NCBI GenBank assembly: GCA_030062745.1
Contig: CP099847.1
Span: 1,100,304-1,164,303 of the forward strand
DNA length: 64,000 nt
Source of the DNA: Capitulum mitella
Lineage: Eukaryota; Arthropoda; Thecostraca; Pollicipedomorpha; Pollicipedidae
Direction of reading: 5' to 3'
Shown: positions 1-40,500 of the stretch, piece after piece
Layout of the letters: each line of letters opens with the position of its first letter
How positions within the stretch are numbered: position 1 is the first letter of the stretch
Made by a program: the position numbers and the translations under genes
The notes under the pieces: model-generated
Told to the model about the DNA's origin: nothing
Database searches by the model: none
What the model saw: only the letters and a program-made list of their open reading frames with translations

Positions 1-15
1 GAGGCGGCGGGCTGA

Positions 16-270
16 GGCCGGATTCTTTTCGGACAAGCCGAGGCGCCGACACGTATTTCGCCGAACCGCCGGCGGACGGCCGAGCTGGCCATTGTTCGCC
101 CCTCCGACGCGGCCGTGCCGACAGCGCTTTTTCTGGCGGTGGCCGACGCTAACGGCTGTCCGCGACTGCGTTTGCCGCCGTTCGAGCCAAACGAACTGGT
201 GGAAACATTCCGAAGGCGAAAGTTCCTTTGCTGGGAAAATCATGTGCAGCTCGGCATGCTTCTTGTGTGA
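16..270 (+). CDS. possible C-terminal exon of an unrecognised gene
   Basis: A frame open from 16 to the TGA at 268-270 has an ordinary-looking amino-acid mix late on (FLAVADANGC, PPFEPNELVETFRRRKF), unlike the biased shadow frames nearby. No start codon fits, so it would be a 3' exon; no convincing acceptor is visible. It may be chance. Confidence 0.2.
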   Translation, partial: GRILFGQAEAPTRISPNRRRTAELAIVRPSDAAVPTALFLAVADANGCPRLRLPPFEPNELVETFRRRKFLCWENHVQLGMLLV

Positions 271-2097
271 AGACAGATGTGTATGAACGGAAGTTTCCTT
301 TGTTCTCTGTGTGGCCGAAATATTTCCAATTCTATAGCTTTAAGTTTACAATGATGTTGTTCAAACAGAGGGAAGCCAAACGGACTCGTGTTATTCAATA
401 ACTTGCTGTACATGCTTCCCGTGCAAAAACTATTTTGCAGTCTAAAACGTACCTTTTCTTGTTCCATGTTCACCACTATCCTCGTCCTTGCAACGTTCTT
501 TTGTGTTAAGCACCCGAACTGACTAATATATGCAAACTACGTACAAAACCTGACTAGGGAAACGTGCCGAGCTACAGCACAGGCCGTGACTCACAAAACC
601 TGCGCCCTCTCTCCGAGACAGACAGCGCTGGACGTAGATGCTATCGCCGACATCAGGAGATCCTGTCAATTCAACCGGTCGCTGAGAGCGCCACGTCGGT
701 ACAAAAACCGGCACAATGCGGAATTATGGTGCCGGGGTGGATCAGATATCACTGACAATGCGCAGCCGAGGTGCTTTTTCGCCGCTGATTAAGCAATTGC
801 CCCGGAATAGGAGGCCATTGAAAACTTACTGTGCTTTTTATGTTCGCGAGAGAAAAGCGCTCGACGGAAACTGAATTGACGCCAAGGGGTCCGAGGTCGG
901 CAGCTGATAAAATTGACTAAAATTGCCGATGAATTAGCTAACTCTCACAAAGCCACTTCGGTTAGAATTTAACCAAACTACACCGCTAACAAGAGGATAT
1001 TTGAGTGCATTTTTAAGCATCTGAGCACGTAAAGATTTTAAACAGCCACCTGCAAGACTAAAACAAAGGAAGGGAATGACTCACGTACGATTCGTGGGCG
1101 GCCAAACATCCGGAGCCCCGCGCCACCATGTGCTGTAACAGTTTGACGTCCAGACGTATGAACACGTGTCTGAATGTTCGAGAGTTCGACTGCGTTTGTT
1201 TTAGTCGGCAGCCATTCGTACGGTTCCAGGGAACAATTTTTTTTTAAGCAAGACTTCTTTGTTGCAGCAGAAGCGGCATTGTTACATCGTTCCTCTTTTT
1301 GCAATTTTGGGTCTTGGTGGAGGGATGTGCAGACCCTCAGCTGGTTGCGCTGCGGCTCCAAACGAAAAAAAAATATCACGAGGGTGAGGGCCCAGGCCGA
1401 AAGTTGCTACCTCAGCCTAGACACGCCGCGATACGCCCTCGACAACAGGTGACCATGATCTAGCGCCTGGCGGGCCGCCCCACTCACAACAGCCTTCTTT
1501 TCATGCCGCTAACACTGCCGTTATGTTCCTGACATTGTTATCCGCACCACTGCGCCACACCGGTAACAACGCACAAGACTGTTACCTGAGCGCACAAAAT
1601 CTGACGGCGTTTGCAATCCCTAAAACGATCGGTGTCGCTTCCATGCGCACACATTTTTAAACGTGCAATAGTAGACCAGAAGGCTTCAGCGGAAGACACC
1701 ATGACACACATGGTAGCCGGATCGCCTTGTGAGAGTCAGCAGTGTATCTTGTCCACGCAGAGCTCAGTCACACGGCGCTGCTTTCGTAAGCTGAAAGAAT
1801 TCGGCCGCGGTACTGACTCAGGGACAAAGTCATTTTGCCGATCTCCGGCAGTCGTGGCTGCTTCTTCAAGTCCACCGATGAAGCCAAAAAAAAAGGAAGA
1901 AATCAACCAAACCGAAATACGAAAACAAAAACCAAATCGAGGAAAATAAGGAAGCAACAAAGAGATAAAAGCACGGACCAGTGCTATAAATATGATTTTT
2001 AAAGGTCCGATGGCATGAGACCAGTCTGCATGATCACAGGGCGCCGCAGCTGCATAATCTCGCCTGCAGCCAGCTGGTCTGTCGGGAGCGGCGAGCT

Positions 2098-2177
2098 CGT
2101 CACCGCCGCGACTCCATTCTCTCCGCCGCCGCCGCGACTCCATTCTCTCCGCCGCCGCCGCCGCGACTCCACTCTCT

Positions 2178-2211
<34 letters not shown>
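2098..2211. repeat. (GCC)n trinucleotide tract with short tandem units
   Basis: Three units of ccgccgccgcgactccattctctc type lead into an uninterrupted run of about ten ccg triplets. It lies beyond the INO80 3' end. Confidence 0.9.
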
Positions 2212-2213
<2 letters not shown>

Positions 2214-4459
2214 GTGTCGAACGTCGCCACGTCGTGGCTAACGTCTCGACGTCCGGTAACACTGCTCACGCGATCTCGCGGCCACGGACAAAGGCCGCGG
2301 ATCTGAGTCACTGGCCGGCGCGGCCGGCACGAATACGACGCGCCAGCATTTCGCGCTCGTCACAAGGAGGCCCTCATATGTCTGGATGCCAGCAGAAAAA
2401 CTCTGTTTAGATGACCTGCTCGCCGCTGTCTTTTGAATTCGAGCTTTAATTGACTTCAGTGATTATCTTTCGTTTTTTTCGAAGAGGAGACGACACATCC
2501 GTCTGCAGAGTTCCCGAAAGTTAGTGCATTCACCATCAGACCAACAGACTGAACCTGCCTTTGTCATGGACATCGCACCTTCTTGCAGGATGTTCCCCGG
2601 ATATATCTTCGTTCACGATATTCTTTTCACTTTTCGTTCCAACTGTATTTTCTTCGAGAAACGTAGCTTACCGGCATCTAACACACATTCGACATTTCAA
2701 GACTAGCTTACGTCCAGCCGGGATGTTTTAAACCATGCCCGTTGCTTGCTGGGGCTGTTAACAAGGGTAATGATACTGTATTTATGCTTGACATCGCTTT
2801 GCACATTTGCGGATTACTTCACGAGCCGCCGCCACAGCAGAAAGAACTCAGACGGCCCAGTTGCATGCAAGCTAAAAACGCGTTATAATTCTCATATCGA
2901 CCAAGCTGGAAGGACGATTCGTATCGGCTACAGCAGTTGTTGGTGCCCATACCAGGAAGGTCTGTGTGGCACAAGGCCACAATTTCATTCAAATGTGCGG
3001 GAAATTTCAAGGAAACTTTCGCATAAACCCACCACGTACACATTTACCGGTACCGCAAAGCCGGGCAAGGAATGCTGAAAACGTTTAAAGATAACTGCGA
3101 AGAAAGAAAGCTTCGCCTTAATCACCGAATGACATGAACAAACTTCCGGACCACTGCGCGATTTCCAACCACAGCAGGGTACGGCCACCGCAGAACAAGG
3201 GATGGAAGAAGCACTTAACGCCACCGATTTCTGAACTGCTGACGGAAAGTTACCAGGCCAAAACGAACAATAACGCATTTTTCTATTTACCAGAAATGGA
3301 AGCGAGTATTTTCCATCCTATTAAACAGTGCCGAGAACCGTAAAGCTACTAGTAATGCATCCCATAGCAAAGCAAACCACTTTCATGACATCGTGTCGGG
3401 AGCCTTAACCAGATGAGCTAGCCTGTGACGCTAGCGCGGTTAAGGGTTTCTGCTCGCAAACCGCTTTCTTCGGTAACTGCTGACAGCCAAGTCCGAACAG
3501 ACTGAGGCCCTCTGATCGACAGATTCGGCCAGCCGCATGTGTGGTGCCATCCGGAGGGTCCTCTTAGCCCTGAGTTATCAGTCATCAACGCGTGGGCCTG
3601 GGGCCGTCCTGTCATCCATAACAGGGCCCTTGTCGAGTGCATATCTGCTGTGCGATCGGGCCACGCAGTAGTCACAGCTGCGCGGTTCAAACCGAACACT
3701 TCTGCTCGCGAAAAAGTGTGTTCGGATGCAAAACATCTATTCGTATCCGTCCAATCAATCGACATTGCTGCCTTGACATTCTGTCGTGCAGAGCGAGAAC
3801 CAACCAATACATGCGGAGGAAAATGGCACCAGCCTTCAATAATCACGATCCGCTTCACAGAAGCATCGGAACTTGCGACGTGTCTTTTCATCACAAATCA
3901 ACGTCTTTGTGAAACCAGAACACCCCTGAAACCAAGGCACGGCCCGGGATTCAAAACAGAGTTGTAGTCCATCGAAAACTCTGGAGAGAGGGCCAGATGC
4001 TCGCCTCCCGAGGCGCACATCTCAGGACCGCGGCAGGTACAATTCCAGCTTTCGGCTCGGCGACCCGGGCCCCAACACCGGCGGCCGGCCCCCTCCCCGA
4101 GGTCCGTTCCGCTGTCGGCCCGGCCGATCCGCAGGGACCGGCAGGACCGGACCGAGTGCACGAGATCGGGTCCCCACAGCACCAACCGCTCCCTTCAGGC
4201 AACAGCCGCGCCACCGGCTGCCGCGGCCGCCCCGCACGCAGGGCCCAGGTACTGAGCAGCAGACCACAGCAGGGCGGAGGAGGCGGGCCGTCCGCCGGCC
4301 GTGGCTCGGACTGGGGACAGGACAGCCGTCGGCCCCAGACCGGGGACAGGACAGCCGTCGGCCCCAGACCGCGGACAGGGCGGCCGGCCGTCGATCCCAG
4401 CGCTAGACTGCGGGCCGGCTCTGGCCGCCGGCCGGCTCTGCGGCCGCCTCCGGCCGTTG

Positions 4460-32863
<28,404 letters not shown>

Positions 32864-32879
<16 letters not shown>

Positions 32880-32980
32880 AGTGCATGGATCTAGTAGATT
32901 CACTTAACCTGAAAATGCACCACTGTGTCCAGACATAGTGCACTGGATCTGGTAGAATCAATTAACCTGAAAAAGCCTAC
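32864..32980 (-). repeat. 57-bp duplication at the INO80 start codon
   Basis: Two imperfect tandem copies share ttttcag|gttaa, ...agatcca and cactATGtc. The downstream copy holds the INO80 start (32879). The upstream copy holds an ATG at 32936 followed by ten sense codons and TAA, in the same frame as INO80, so a short upstream ORF results if that part is in the mRNA. Confidence 0.8.
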
Positions 32981-33780
32981 CATAAATACATGCTTTAGGG
33001 AAAATCTGCATTGACTTTGCAAAATGAGCAATTTTGTCCAAAATATGCAAATTCTGCAAACTGCAAATCACCAAAAGGTATACCAAATCACACATAAAAC
33101 AAGTCTAAAACACTTGTTAGGTGGTACACATACCCAAGATCTATGGGACAATTTCAAGTGTGCATTTCAACACAATGCATCACAAACTGATGTTTTTTTT
33201 TTAATTTCAAGAACACAAACATCACAAATATTATTTCTATTAAAACCTTCCAAAAATTTAAGATGACACAAATAACATCCCCTTGTGCAAATATCAACTA
33301 CAGCAGCATGGGCAGATCCAAACTATATACTAAGGTGGGGGAGGGGAAAATGTTCATCCATGTTGATTTCCCCTTGGATTTCAGCCACATTCTTATGGTA
33401 TCCCAAAAATTAAGCTGCACTTTTTCATGCTCCAAAAACAATGAAAAAACTAGCTTTTCTGCCCAACACAAGTGGATCAGAACATATACTGAATCCCCTT
33501 TTATGATGGAAGGTTGAGCCATGGATCCCATGCCCCACTCCAAAAAAAGGCAGGCCAGAAGATGTATTGGCCCTTTTTCCAACAAAAGGCTGGCCCATGA
33601 TCACCATGCCTCCCCCCTCAATCTGCCAACATTATCATTTACATGTACATAATACCACAGCAAGTGTTATCAACACATAAATTAAGGAAATATGTCACGC
33701 AAATGCCCATACTGAGTTTTCTTCCTTACTATCAGAGCTTAAAGTGATCAATGAGAGGCACAAGTATGCTGTGCAAGGTT

Positions 33781-34440
33781 ATGTGTTATAAAGGGACTTA
33801 CAGCGCGGCCCGTTCATGGACTTCGCCCTACCGACCAAAACCACGCAACAACTGCACTTATTCATGCATGAATGAAAGCTACCGCTGAGTAGCTTTTCAG
33901 ATGGCTCCCGAGCTGTCCTTGTATTTGTTTTGTCAATTCGATGCCAGGATACAGGATGCTCTCATTCCATTCATGTGATCTTCATTTTCACTGCAAAGAG
34001 GAAGAAATCATCATGAGTGAAACAATCTAAAATGACGTAAATCAATAAAAAAAAAGATTTTTGAACTAAATTTGCAAAAAGTTATCCAAAAACTACCGGA
34101 ATAAAAATATTAAAAAATTGCTTTTCTTCAAAAACTAAAACTGTGTTAAAACAAAAGCAAATATATTGTACTTTACCCACCACAAATAAAGTGACGTCAT
34201 GAAATTACCAAATAACGTTTTCATGCACCCAGGCATTTTGTCATCAGTCATCCATAACTGTCTCAATGAACCGATGCTGCGCGCCGCAGCCCGGTGTTTT
34301 CGCACCCCGGACGGGAATATTTGGTACGTACGTACATTCTGTCCGTGATACTGAAAATGTGCCGTTAATGGGAGAAGACACTACCAGCTCGTGAATACTG
34401 TCAGATCGCTATGCCGAAAGCACGTCAGTCAAACGTATTA
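33781..34440. promoter_or_regulatory. probable bidirectional promoter of INO80 and SAE1
   Basis: This 660-bp stretch holds about 30 CpG dinucleotides, against 1 in the 660 bp 32101-32760. CpGs cluster in two blocks (33800-33950 and 34260-34440) around an AT-rich centre with A-runs at 34020-34160. Each block may be a start region: on the minus strand a donor CGCT|gtaagt at 33802 could end an INO80 leader exon, and on the plus strand ttg|gtacgt near 34324 could end an SAE1 leader exon. No TATA box is evident. The call is inference from CpG content, gene orientation and leader acceptors. Confidence 0.65.
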
Positions 34441-35639
34441 TTGAGAAAATGTCAGGAATCAGTTCAGGGCTGTAGATTTCATCGAATTGGCCCCATTCCT
34501 ATCTTGGGTATTGGATAAAGTAATGGGCATTGACCTTATTTGACTGTGAACACGAACCTTGATAGAAAGGAAACACTGATAGTGTTAAATTGCATAAGGA
34601 ATACTGAATTGTGGCAGATTGTATATCATGCCATGTCATGGTAAACCCTCCTGTAGGTATTAAAAATTGCCCTTTGCCTGTAACCTTATTGTCGTCCCAA
34701 ATGCGGTTTCTTTCCCCAGGATCAGATGATGCAGGGCTTATCATTGGTGCATGTGTCATTCTAATCTCTAGTCGTGTCATACACCCCATTTGGCAGTGGA
34801 GGCAGTTTGTGAACACCTTGATCATTGGTATTATTCCAGTTTTGACAGTCAACAGTGGGCTGAGGTTGACCTCTGATGCTGGCTTTGGTTCTTATCTCAT
34901 CACTGGTGACTGGATACTCAGGCATTGAAGCATTGCTTATGCCATGTTGCATTCTTTGGGGATATGGGATAGTTGACAACCCTGGGTACTCAGAGGAATG
35001 TTGTGCTCTGTGAATGTTTTTTTGTGCCTGGACAACCAAGAGCTTCAGCAGTTAAGTAAGTTTGAATTAGTCATTAATTTGGATTAAATTAGCAGTAATG
35101 GTTGAGCAAGCCTCCCAACTCCAGAAATCCAGGTTGTTGCTTATCCACATTGGTACCAAAAGATGGCCAATGAAAAAGCTGTAATGGAAAGTATTTGATG
35201 CCTTGTCACTAACACATCTCCAAAATGACTACTGGAAATGATCGGTTCACCTACCACCTCCACAACTAGCATGGATACAGATCATGGAGCATCTCAGCAA
35301 AACGGATGAACATCAGCTGACAAGGTTCAGCAATTCACAAGTATTGTGGAATATGTCACTGAGAAAATTTCCACAAACACACAAGTCTAGAAATGTGATA
35401 TAAGAGACAGCAACACTGCAGCAGTTAGCATGGAGCATGTTGGTAGGGAAAAGTTTCATAGGGGAAAAGGTGTATAAGAAAACAAGCTTGTAGCCAGGGG
35501 TTCATAGATGTAAGTTTTGTGTTGGGAACATTCCTGTTGGATAAGGTTTGTGTTGGAAAAGGTTTGTTCCAGTTAGGCATGCTGAAGATGTGGTACAGGA
35601 TACTAGAGGCAGCAGGGTGACACAAGGTGCAATCAGACT

Positions 35640-35740
35640 TGGCTTGGTCCAACAGAGCTATGTTCAAAGGTTAGGATAGGTTAAAGTTGGATTAGATTAG
35701 GTTAGGCTAGGCTAGGCTAGGCTAGGCTAGGCTAGGTTAC
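35640..35740. repeat. (TAGGC)n / TTAGG-like pentamer tract
   Basis: ttaggataggtt..., gattaggttagg, then about seven ggcta units. TTAGG is the arthropod telomere unit, but this is a degenerate internal tract and weak evidence for it. Confidence 0.75.
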
Positions 35741-35759
35741 TATTATAGGTCCATTCCTT

Positions 35760-36060
35760 TTCTGATATGAACCTTAAGTTTATGGGCCTGCAGTTAAGGA
35801 ACTTTTTGTAATGAAACTTTTTCCATACAAACCTTTTTTGTACAAACCTTTCCCAGATAAGCCTTTGCAATAGGGACCTTTTGCATTACAAACCTTTGCA
35901 GTACAGACCTTTTCCATTACAAACCTTTTATGATGCAAGCTTTTTCTGATTCAAGCCTTTTACCATGCAAACCATTTACCATTCAAACATTGTGCATACA
36001 AACCTTAAGCTATGAACCTTTCCCTGTAAAAAACCTTGCCTTACAAACCTTGATCTCCCA
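35760..36060. repeat. degenerate tandem repeat of acaaacctttt words
   Basis: About a dozen diverged units with a spacing near 20-25 bp (acaaacctttt, caagcctttt, gaacctttcc). Confidence 0.7.
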
Positions 36061-37124
36061 ACTCAATATCCTTCCATGCCCTGTCCCATGACAGTCATCT
36101 CTATCTCTGTCCTGCCCAGTTCCCCCTTCATATCACAGTTCTTTCCCAGTTTTCCTTCTGTGTCCCCCTTCCTTCCCTGGCACCCATGTCTGTGTTTGTC
36201 TGGTCCCATTCCTCTATGTCCCACTGCAGTGTTGCCTTTTATTCTGAATTTCAAGACTGCTGTTGTTGCAGAAGTCTTTCAATGATGTCATATTTTACAA
36301 TGCTTGTGAAATGCCAACCCTTATCAGTTGGGGTTCATCTGTTTGGCAGAGGTGTTCCATGCTTCATACTCGTGCCTGTTGTGGAGGCAGTGGGTGACTG
36401 GACCATTTCTAGATGATATTTTGGGGAAATTGTGCAGTTGATGAAGCAGAAAATACATTGTATTGGGATTTATTTTTATTGCACATCTTTTGGTACCAAG
36501 ATGGCTAGGTAACTATGTGGATTTCTAGAATTATGACAAGTGGGATGCCTGCTTAACCAATATGAAATTAATTCAGATTGGTTATTCAAGTGTAGGCAAA
36601 AGCACAATTCATTGTTTACGTGACCATGGATGAGAATCAGCACTTGAGATCATGACTCATCTGTGATCAGGAACTCATTTGGTTAGGATGGCAGTCTTTA
36701 CATTCTGACTAGAGTGGTTTGAGTCACTGCTGTGCTCCATATGGGGTCCCTGGGTTGGCTGGAGGCCAGCCAGTATAGGGTCATGCCAATGACAATATGC
36801 TTGTGCTGCACCCTTGGCAGTTGGCAACACATTGAACTTTCACCACATGAACTTTTGAAACTTTGTTTGTTGAACTTTGTTGAACTTTTGCCACAAAACT
36901 GACCATTGCCTGGAAATGCACAATCAGATGTATAGGGGTTGGAGTCTCTGCAGCTAGTTGTTCCTGGCACAGACAAGGATCCCTGACATAGCTGCAGTTT
37001 GGCTCATTTTTTAGCCATCAGCCATCAGAGATCACATGTTATGTAAAGACTGTTATGTTTGATGCTGTGGGTAAGTTTTGAAAGGAAGTATAGCTGTGAC
37101 CCAGACTAGTGGTGGATTTCCAAA

Positions 37125-37205
37125 TACCAGGCAGGAGAGTGCAGTGGTTACCATGCTCACCTTGTGGCCGAAAGGTCCTTGGTTCGAGTCTTAGTAATAG
37201 CAACA
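37125..37205 (+). mobile_element. tRNA-derived SINE head
   Basis: gagtgcagtggttaccatgc resembles an A box and ggttcgagtctt is a near-consensus B box, about 35-40 bp apart, as in tRNA-derived SINEs. The flanks do not fold as a tRNA acceptor stem, so a functional tRNA gene is unlikely. Confidence 0.45.
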
Positions 37206-37494
37206 TCACGCCATTTCATGTGACAGCCATCGTAAGAGGTCACAATTTGGAATGTCCCTGGCATCTGAGAGCATTATGAAATAACCTGATAACCAGCCAA
37301 TTTCGTACATTTGTGTACGGATAATTGCCATGCATGCATTTTCTGCATGTACATTTGCCCAGTTACCATGTCTTAAATTGTGCATGAAAGTGTCCATCAG
37401 CAGGAATAAGATTGCTGCAACCATTTTCCATTGATCATTTATGTCTGGTGAACTCTGCGTGATTAATGCCCTGTTTCAGACACAAGTTTCAGTA

Positions 37495-37586
37495 ATGGTG
37501 GAAAATAGTGCTGGTGAGATAACAGAAGAGGAGGCTGCCTTGTATGACAGGCAGATACGTTTGTGGGGGTTGGATGCCCAGAAAAG
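37495..37586 (+). CDS. SAE1: SAE1 coding exon 1 (start codon)
   Basis: Starts ATG GTG GAA (MVEN...) like the vertebrate MVEK start; EEEAALYDRQIRLWGLDAQK is the E1 subunit signature. Donor AAAAG|gtgagt, phase 2. An acceptor ctgtttcag at 37478-37479 shows that a 5' UTR intron precedes it. Confidence 0.96.
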
Positions 37587-40500
37587 GTGAGTGATTTGGA
37601 TGAAAGGAAACTGAAAACCCTTACTGTCAAAATGCACTGTTACAACTAGTGAACAGTGCTGCAAGTGGAAACAGCATGTCCTTTATACCAGAGACCTTCC
37701 AGAAGTTGTTGGATCATTCAGAAATGGGCTGCACAGGCAGTCTTTGTGGCTGGCATCACTGATATGTGTTTTAACAAAGTCCCGAAACTAAATAGGATAC
37801 AAGGTTTCATTTCCAGTACATTGCAGAAAAGAAAACATTCCTGTCGTTTTTGTACTGTCTCGTGTTTTGGAGACATAAATGTGAGCCTAGTTTAAACTGG
37901 TACCATAGCTTTCACTGGGAAAGGGTGTAGAATAGTGCTATGTTCAATTATGCTTGTAGTTTATTGAGTACTTTGATCTTGTGTCTGTTTTTCATTTTTA
38001 TATTGGGCTGGTTGTAATGTTTTCAATGTGGCTTGAAAATCAATCATCAACAGCTTCATAATTTCGGGCAGATGATCCAGTATTGATACAGGTCCCTAAT
38101 TTCTGAATTACAAGTTTTTGAGTGATGTGAAATACATTAATCTTGTTGTGTGTACTATGTTATGTTTTGTCATGTTATTGTATGTGTGTATGTGTCATAT
38201 CTACATCCATCACCCAATCAAAGTCCACATGATTAGCTTGTGTGATAAGATACTACTTTGAACCTATGTTTCCTCCTTGCCTGTGCATTGCAGCAGTGTG
38301 CACATTGTGACCACTTTTATAAAGAGAGCGAAGTAAAAACGGCCTGGGTACCACAGACATATGCACGTGACCCTGATATATATGTGCGGTATCTGCTGTA
38401 CATTGTTTGACACAGGACATCTGTACGTTGCCTCAGGCTGCGCGGCGCTCGGGTGCTGTTGGTGCACGTGGGCGGCCTGGGCGCCGAGGTGGCCAAGAAC
38501 CTGATCCTGGCGGGCGTCAGGTCGCTGACCATGCTGGACACCGCTGAGGTGACGGCGGCGGAGGCGTGCTGCCAGTTCTTCGTGCCTACCGACCAGCTGG
38601 GCGCCAACGTAAGTCGGACGACTCCAGCGACGATATTCCGAGCTCAGAGTCCTGGTGGCTTTTTCGTACATTTGGGGAGGAGGTCTCGGAAATGAAACAC
38701 GAAGCATGAGCTCATGCCTGGTGTGGATGGGAAATGCGGATGTTGGGGCGTGGGATAGTGGTCCGTTGGTCGACTTCATTGCATGGAACTCGAGGTCTCC
38801 AGGGAAGTTATTTTGTTGCGTTCCTTATAATCAGTGAGATTAAACAGGTATGCAGATAGGAGACTACCGTCTCGGTACTGCTAATACCCACACAGCACTC
38901 CTGAACCACCGAAGCTACTTGCGCGCTCTTTAGCCTCACCTCACCCCTGTTTGACCATGGCCTGAGTCCGTCAGACCGTGATCTCTGCCGTCTGGCCTGA
39001 GCCTTCAGACCGTGATCTCTGCCGTCTGGCCTGAGCCGTCAGACCGTGATCTCTGCCGTCTGGCCTGAGCCGTCAGACCGTGATCTCTGCCGTCTGACCT
39101 GAGCCGTCAGACCCTGACCTCTGCCGTCCAGTCTGAGCGGTCAGACCTTGACCTCTGTCGTCCGGCCTGAGCCGTCAGACGGTGGCCTCTGCCGTCCCGG
39201 TTGAGCCGTCAGACCGTGACCTCTGCTGTCCGGCCTGAGCCGTCAGACGGTGGCCTCTGCCGTCAGCGCGCCGAGGCGTCGGTGGCGCGCGCCCAGCGGC
39301 TGAACCCGATGGTGGCGGTGACGGCGCTGACGTCGCCGGCGGCCGGGCTGACGGAGGACGACGTCAGCCGGTACGACGTGGTGGTGGCGACCGGGTGCGT
39401 CGACGGCGAGCTGCGCCGGCTGAACGCCCTCTGCCGGCGGCGTGGTGTGCTGTTCTTCGCCGGCGACGTGTACGGCTTCTACGGCTTCATGTTCGCCGAC
39501 CTCAGCTGCCACGAGTACGCCGAGTGAGTACCGGGGGGGGGGGACGGGACGGACGGCAGGGAGTGGGAGGGGAGGGAGGTAGGTGTACGCTGTTGAAGTA
39601 CGCCGAATGAGTAGCGGGGTAGGGCGGGGACGGACAGGAGCGTGGACAGTCTTTGTCGTTGGGGTACCGGTGTTCCGGCATCTGGGATGCCTCAATGCAG
39701 CACGGAAGCAAGACAACAGAACCCTGTCGCTCTCCGACTGGCCAGAGACAGGCCGTTTAGTGCTGCCTCGAAATGAAAAGCTGTTTCCCCGGGCGGGGGG
39801 GGGAGCAGGGCAAGATTTCGTGTTTCCCGACACGCTTTGTTGTATGTGTCATGTCGAAACTGCCGAAGAAATGCGGTTCATCTCACGGCCGCCGCCTGTT
39901 GCTGTGGAGGCGGCCGGCTCTGAGCGATGGACGTCTCGTGCAGGGATGTGCCGCTGCCGACGCGGACACCGGGCGAACCGGCACAGAAGCGGCCGCGCAC
40001 CGAGCCCGAGAGCCGCACCGTCAAACGCAGTATGCAGTTTTGCCCGCTAGATGTCGCGCTTCGGCGTGGACTGGAGTGCAGAAGAACGCCGCAAAACGTT
40101 AAAACGGACGTCGAACACGTACTTTATTATGCGGGGTAGGTGGTGACTGTTGCGGTGCCTGACTATTTTCGGCATTGGTGAGGCTTCAGATGGTATCGAG
40201 GCTGCCAACTGAACTATGTAGGCCTAGACGAAGTATGATCATCGTTTATCGTCCTGCCGACGTCATGCGGCCTGACCCGGCTGCCTAGTTAGCACGTGCA
40301 CGGCGATAGCCCTGTCTGCCATTGGGCAGGATTTGTTACAGTTTGTTTGCACGGGTCAACAACCTGGTATAGCGGTCTTTCTCTTCCGTGTACCGGGCAG
40401 GTGCTGGGGGTCAGAACCGTGCTTGTTTGTGCCATTGCCAGTCGGCCCACGAGTTGCTGTATGGCAACAAGCTGTCATGGCCACTTCTCGCAGTTAAGTC

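Larger units (their letters stand above)
1..4459. other. 3' flank of INO80
   Basis: Contains the INO80 3' UTR (end not determined; no AATAAA close to the stop), two and a half copies of a 34-bp repeat at 4308-4380 inside that UTR, the (GCC)n tract, a tRNA A-box-like fragment near 3395-3420, and a possible terminal exon at the left edge. No other gene is recognised. Confidence 0.6.
34441..37479 (+). other. SAE1 leader intron / upstream region
   Basis: CpG-poor DNA without a coding exon. Contains a (TAGGC)n-like tract at 35690-35740, a degenerate repeat of acaaacctttt words at 35760-36060, and a tRNA-like SINE head at about 37125-37205. It ends at the ctgtttcag acceptor before SAE1 exon 1. Confidence 0.6.

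Noticed and set aside
3385-3430. tRNA gene on the minus strand (tagctcatctggttaagg)
   Set aside because: Only an A-box-like part; no B box or cloverleaf follows at the right distance.
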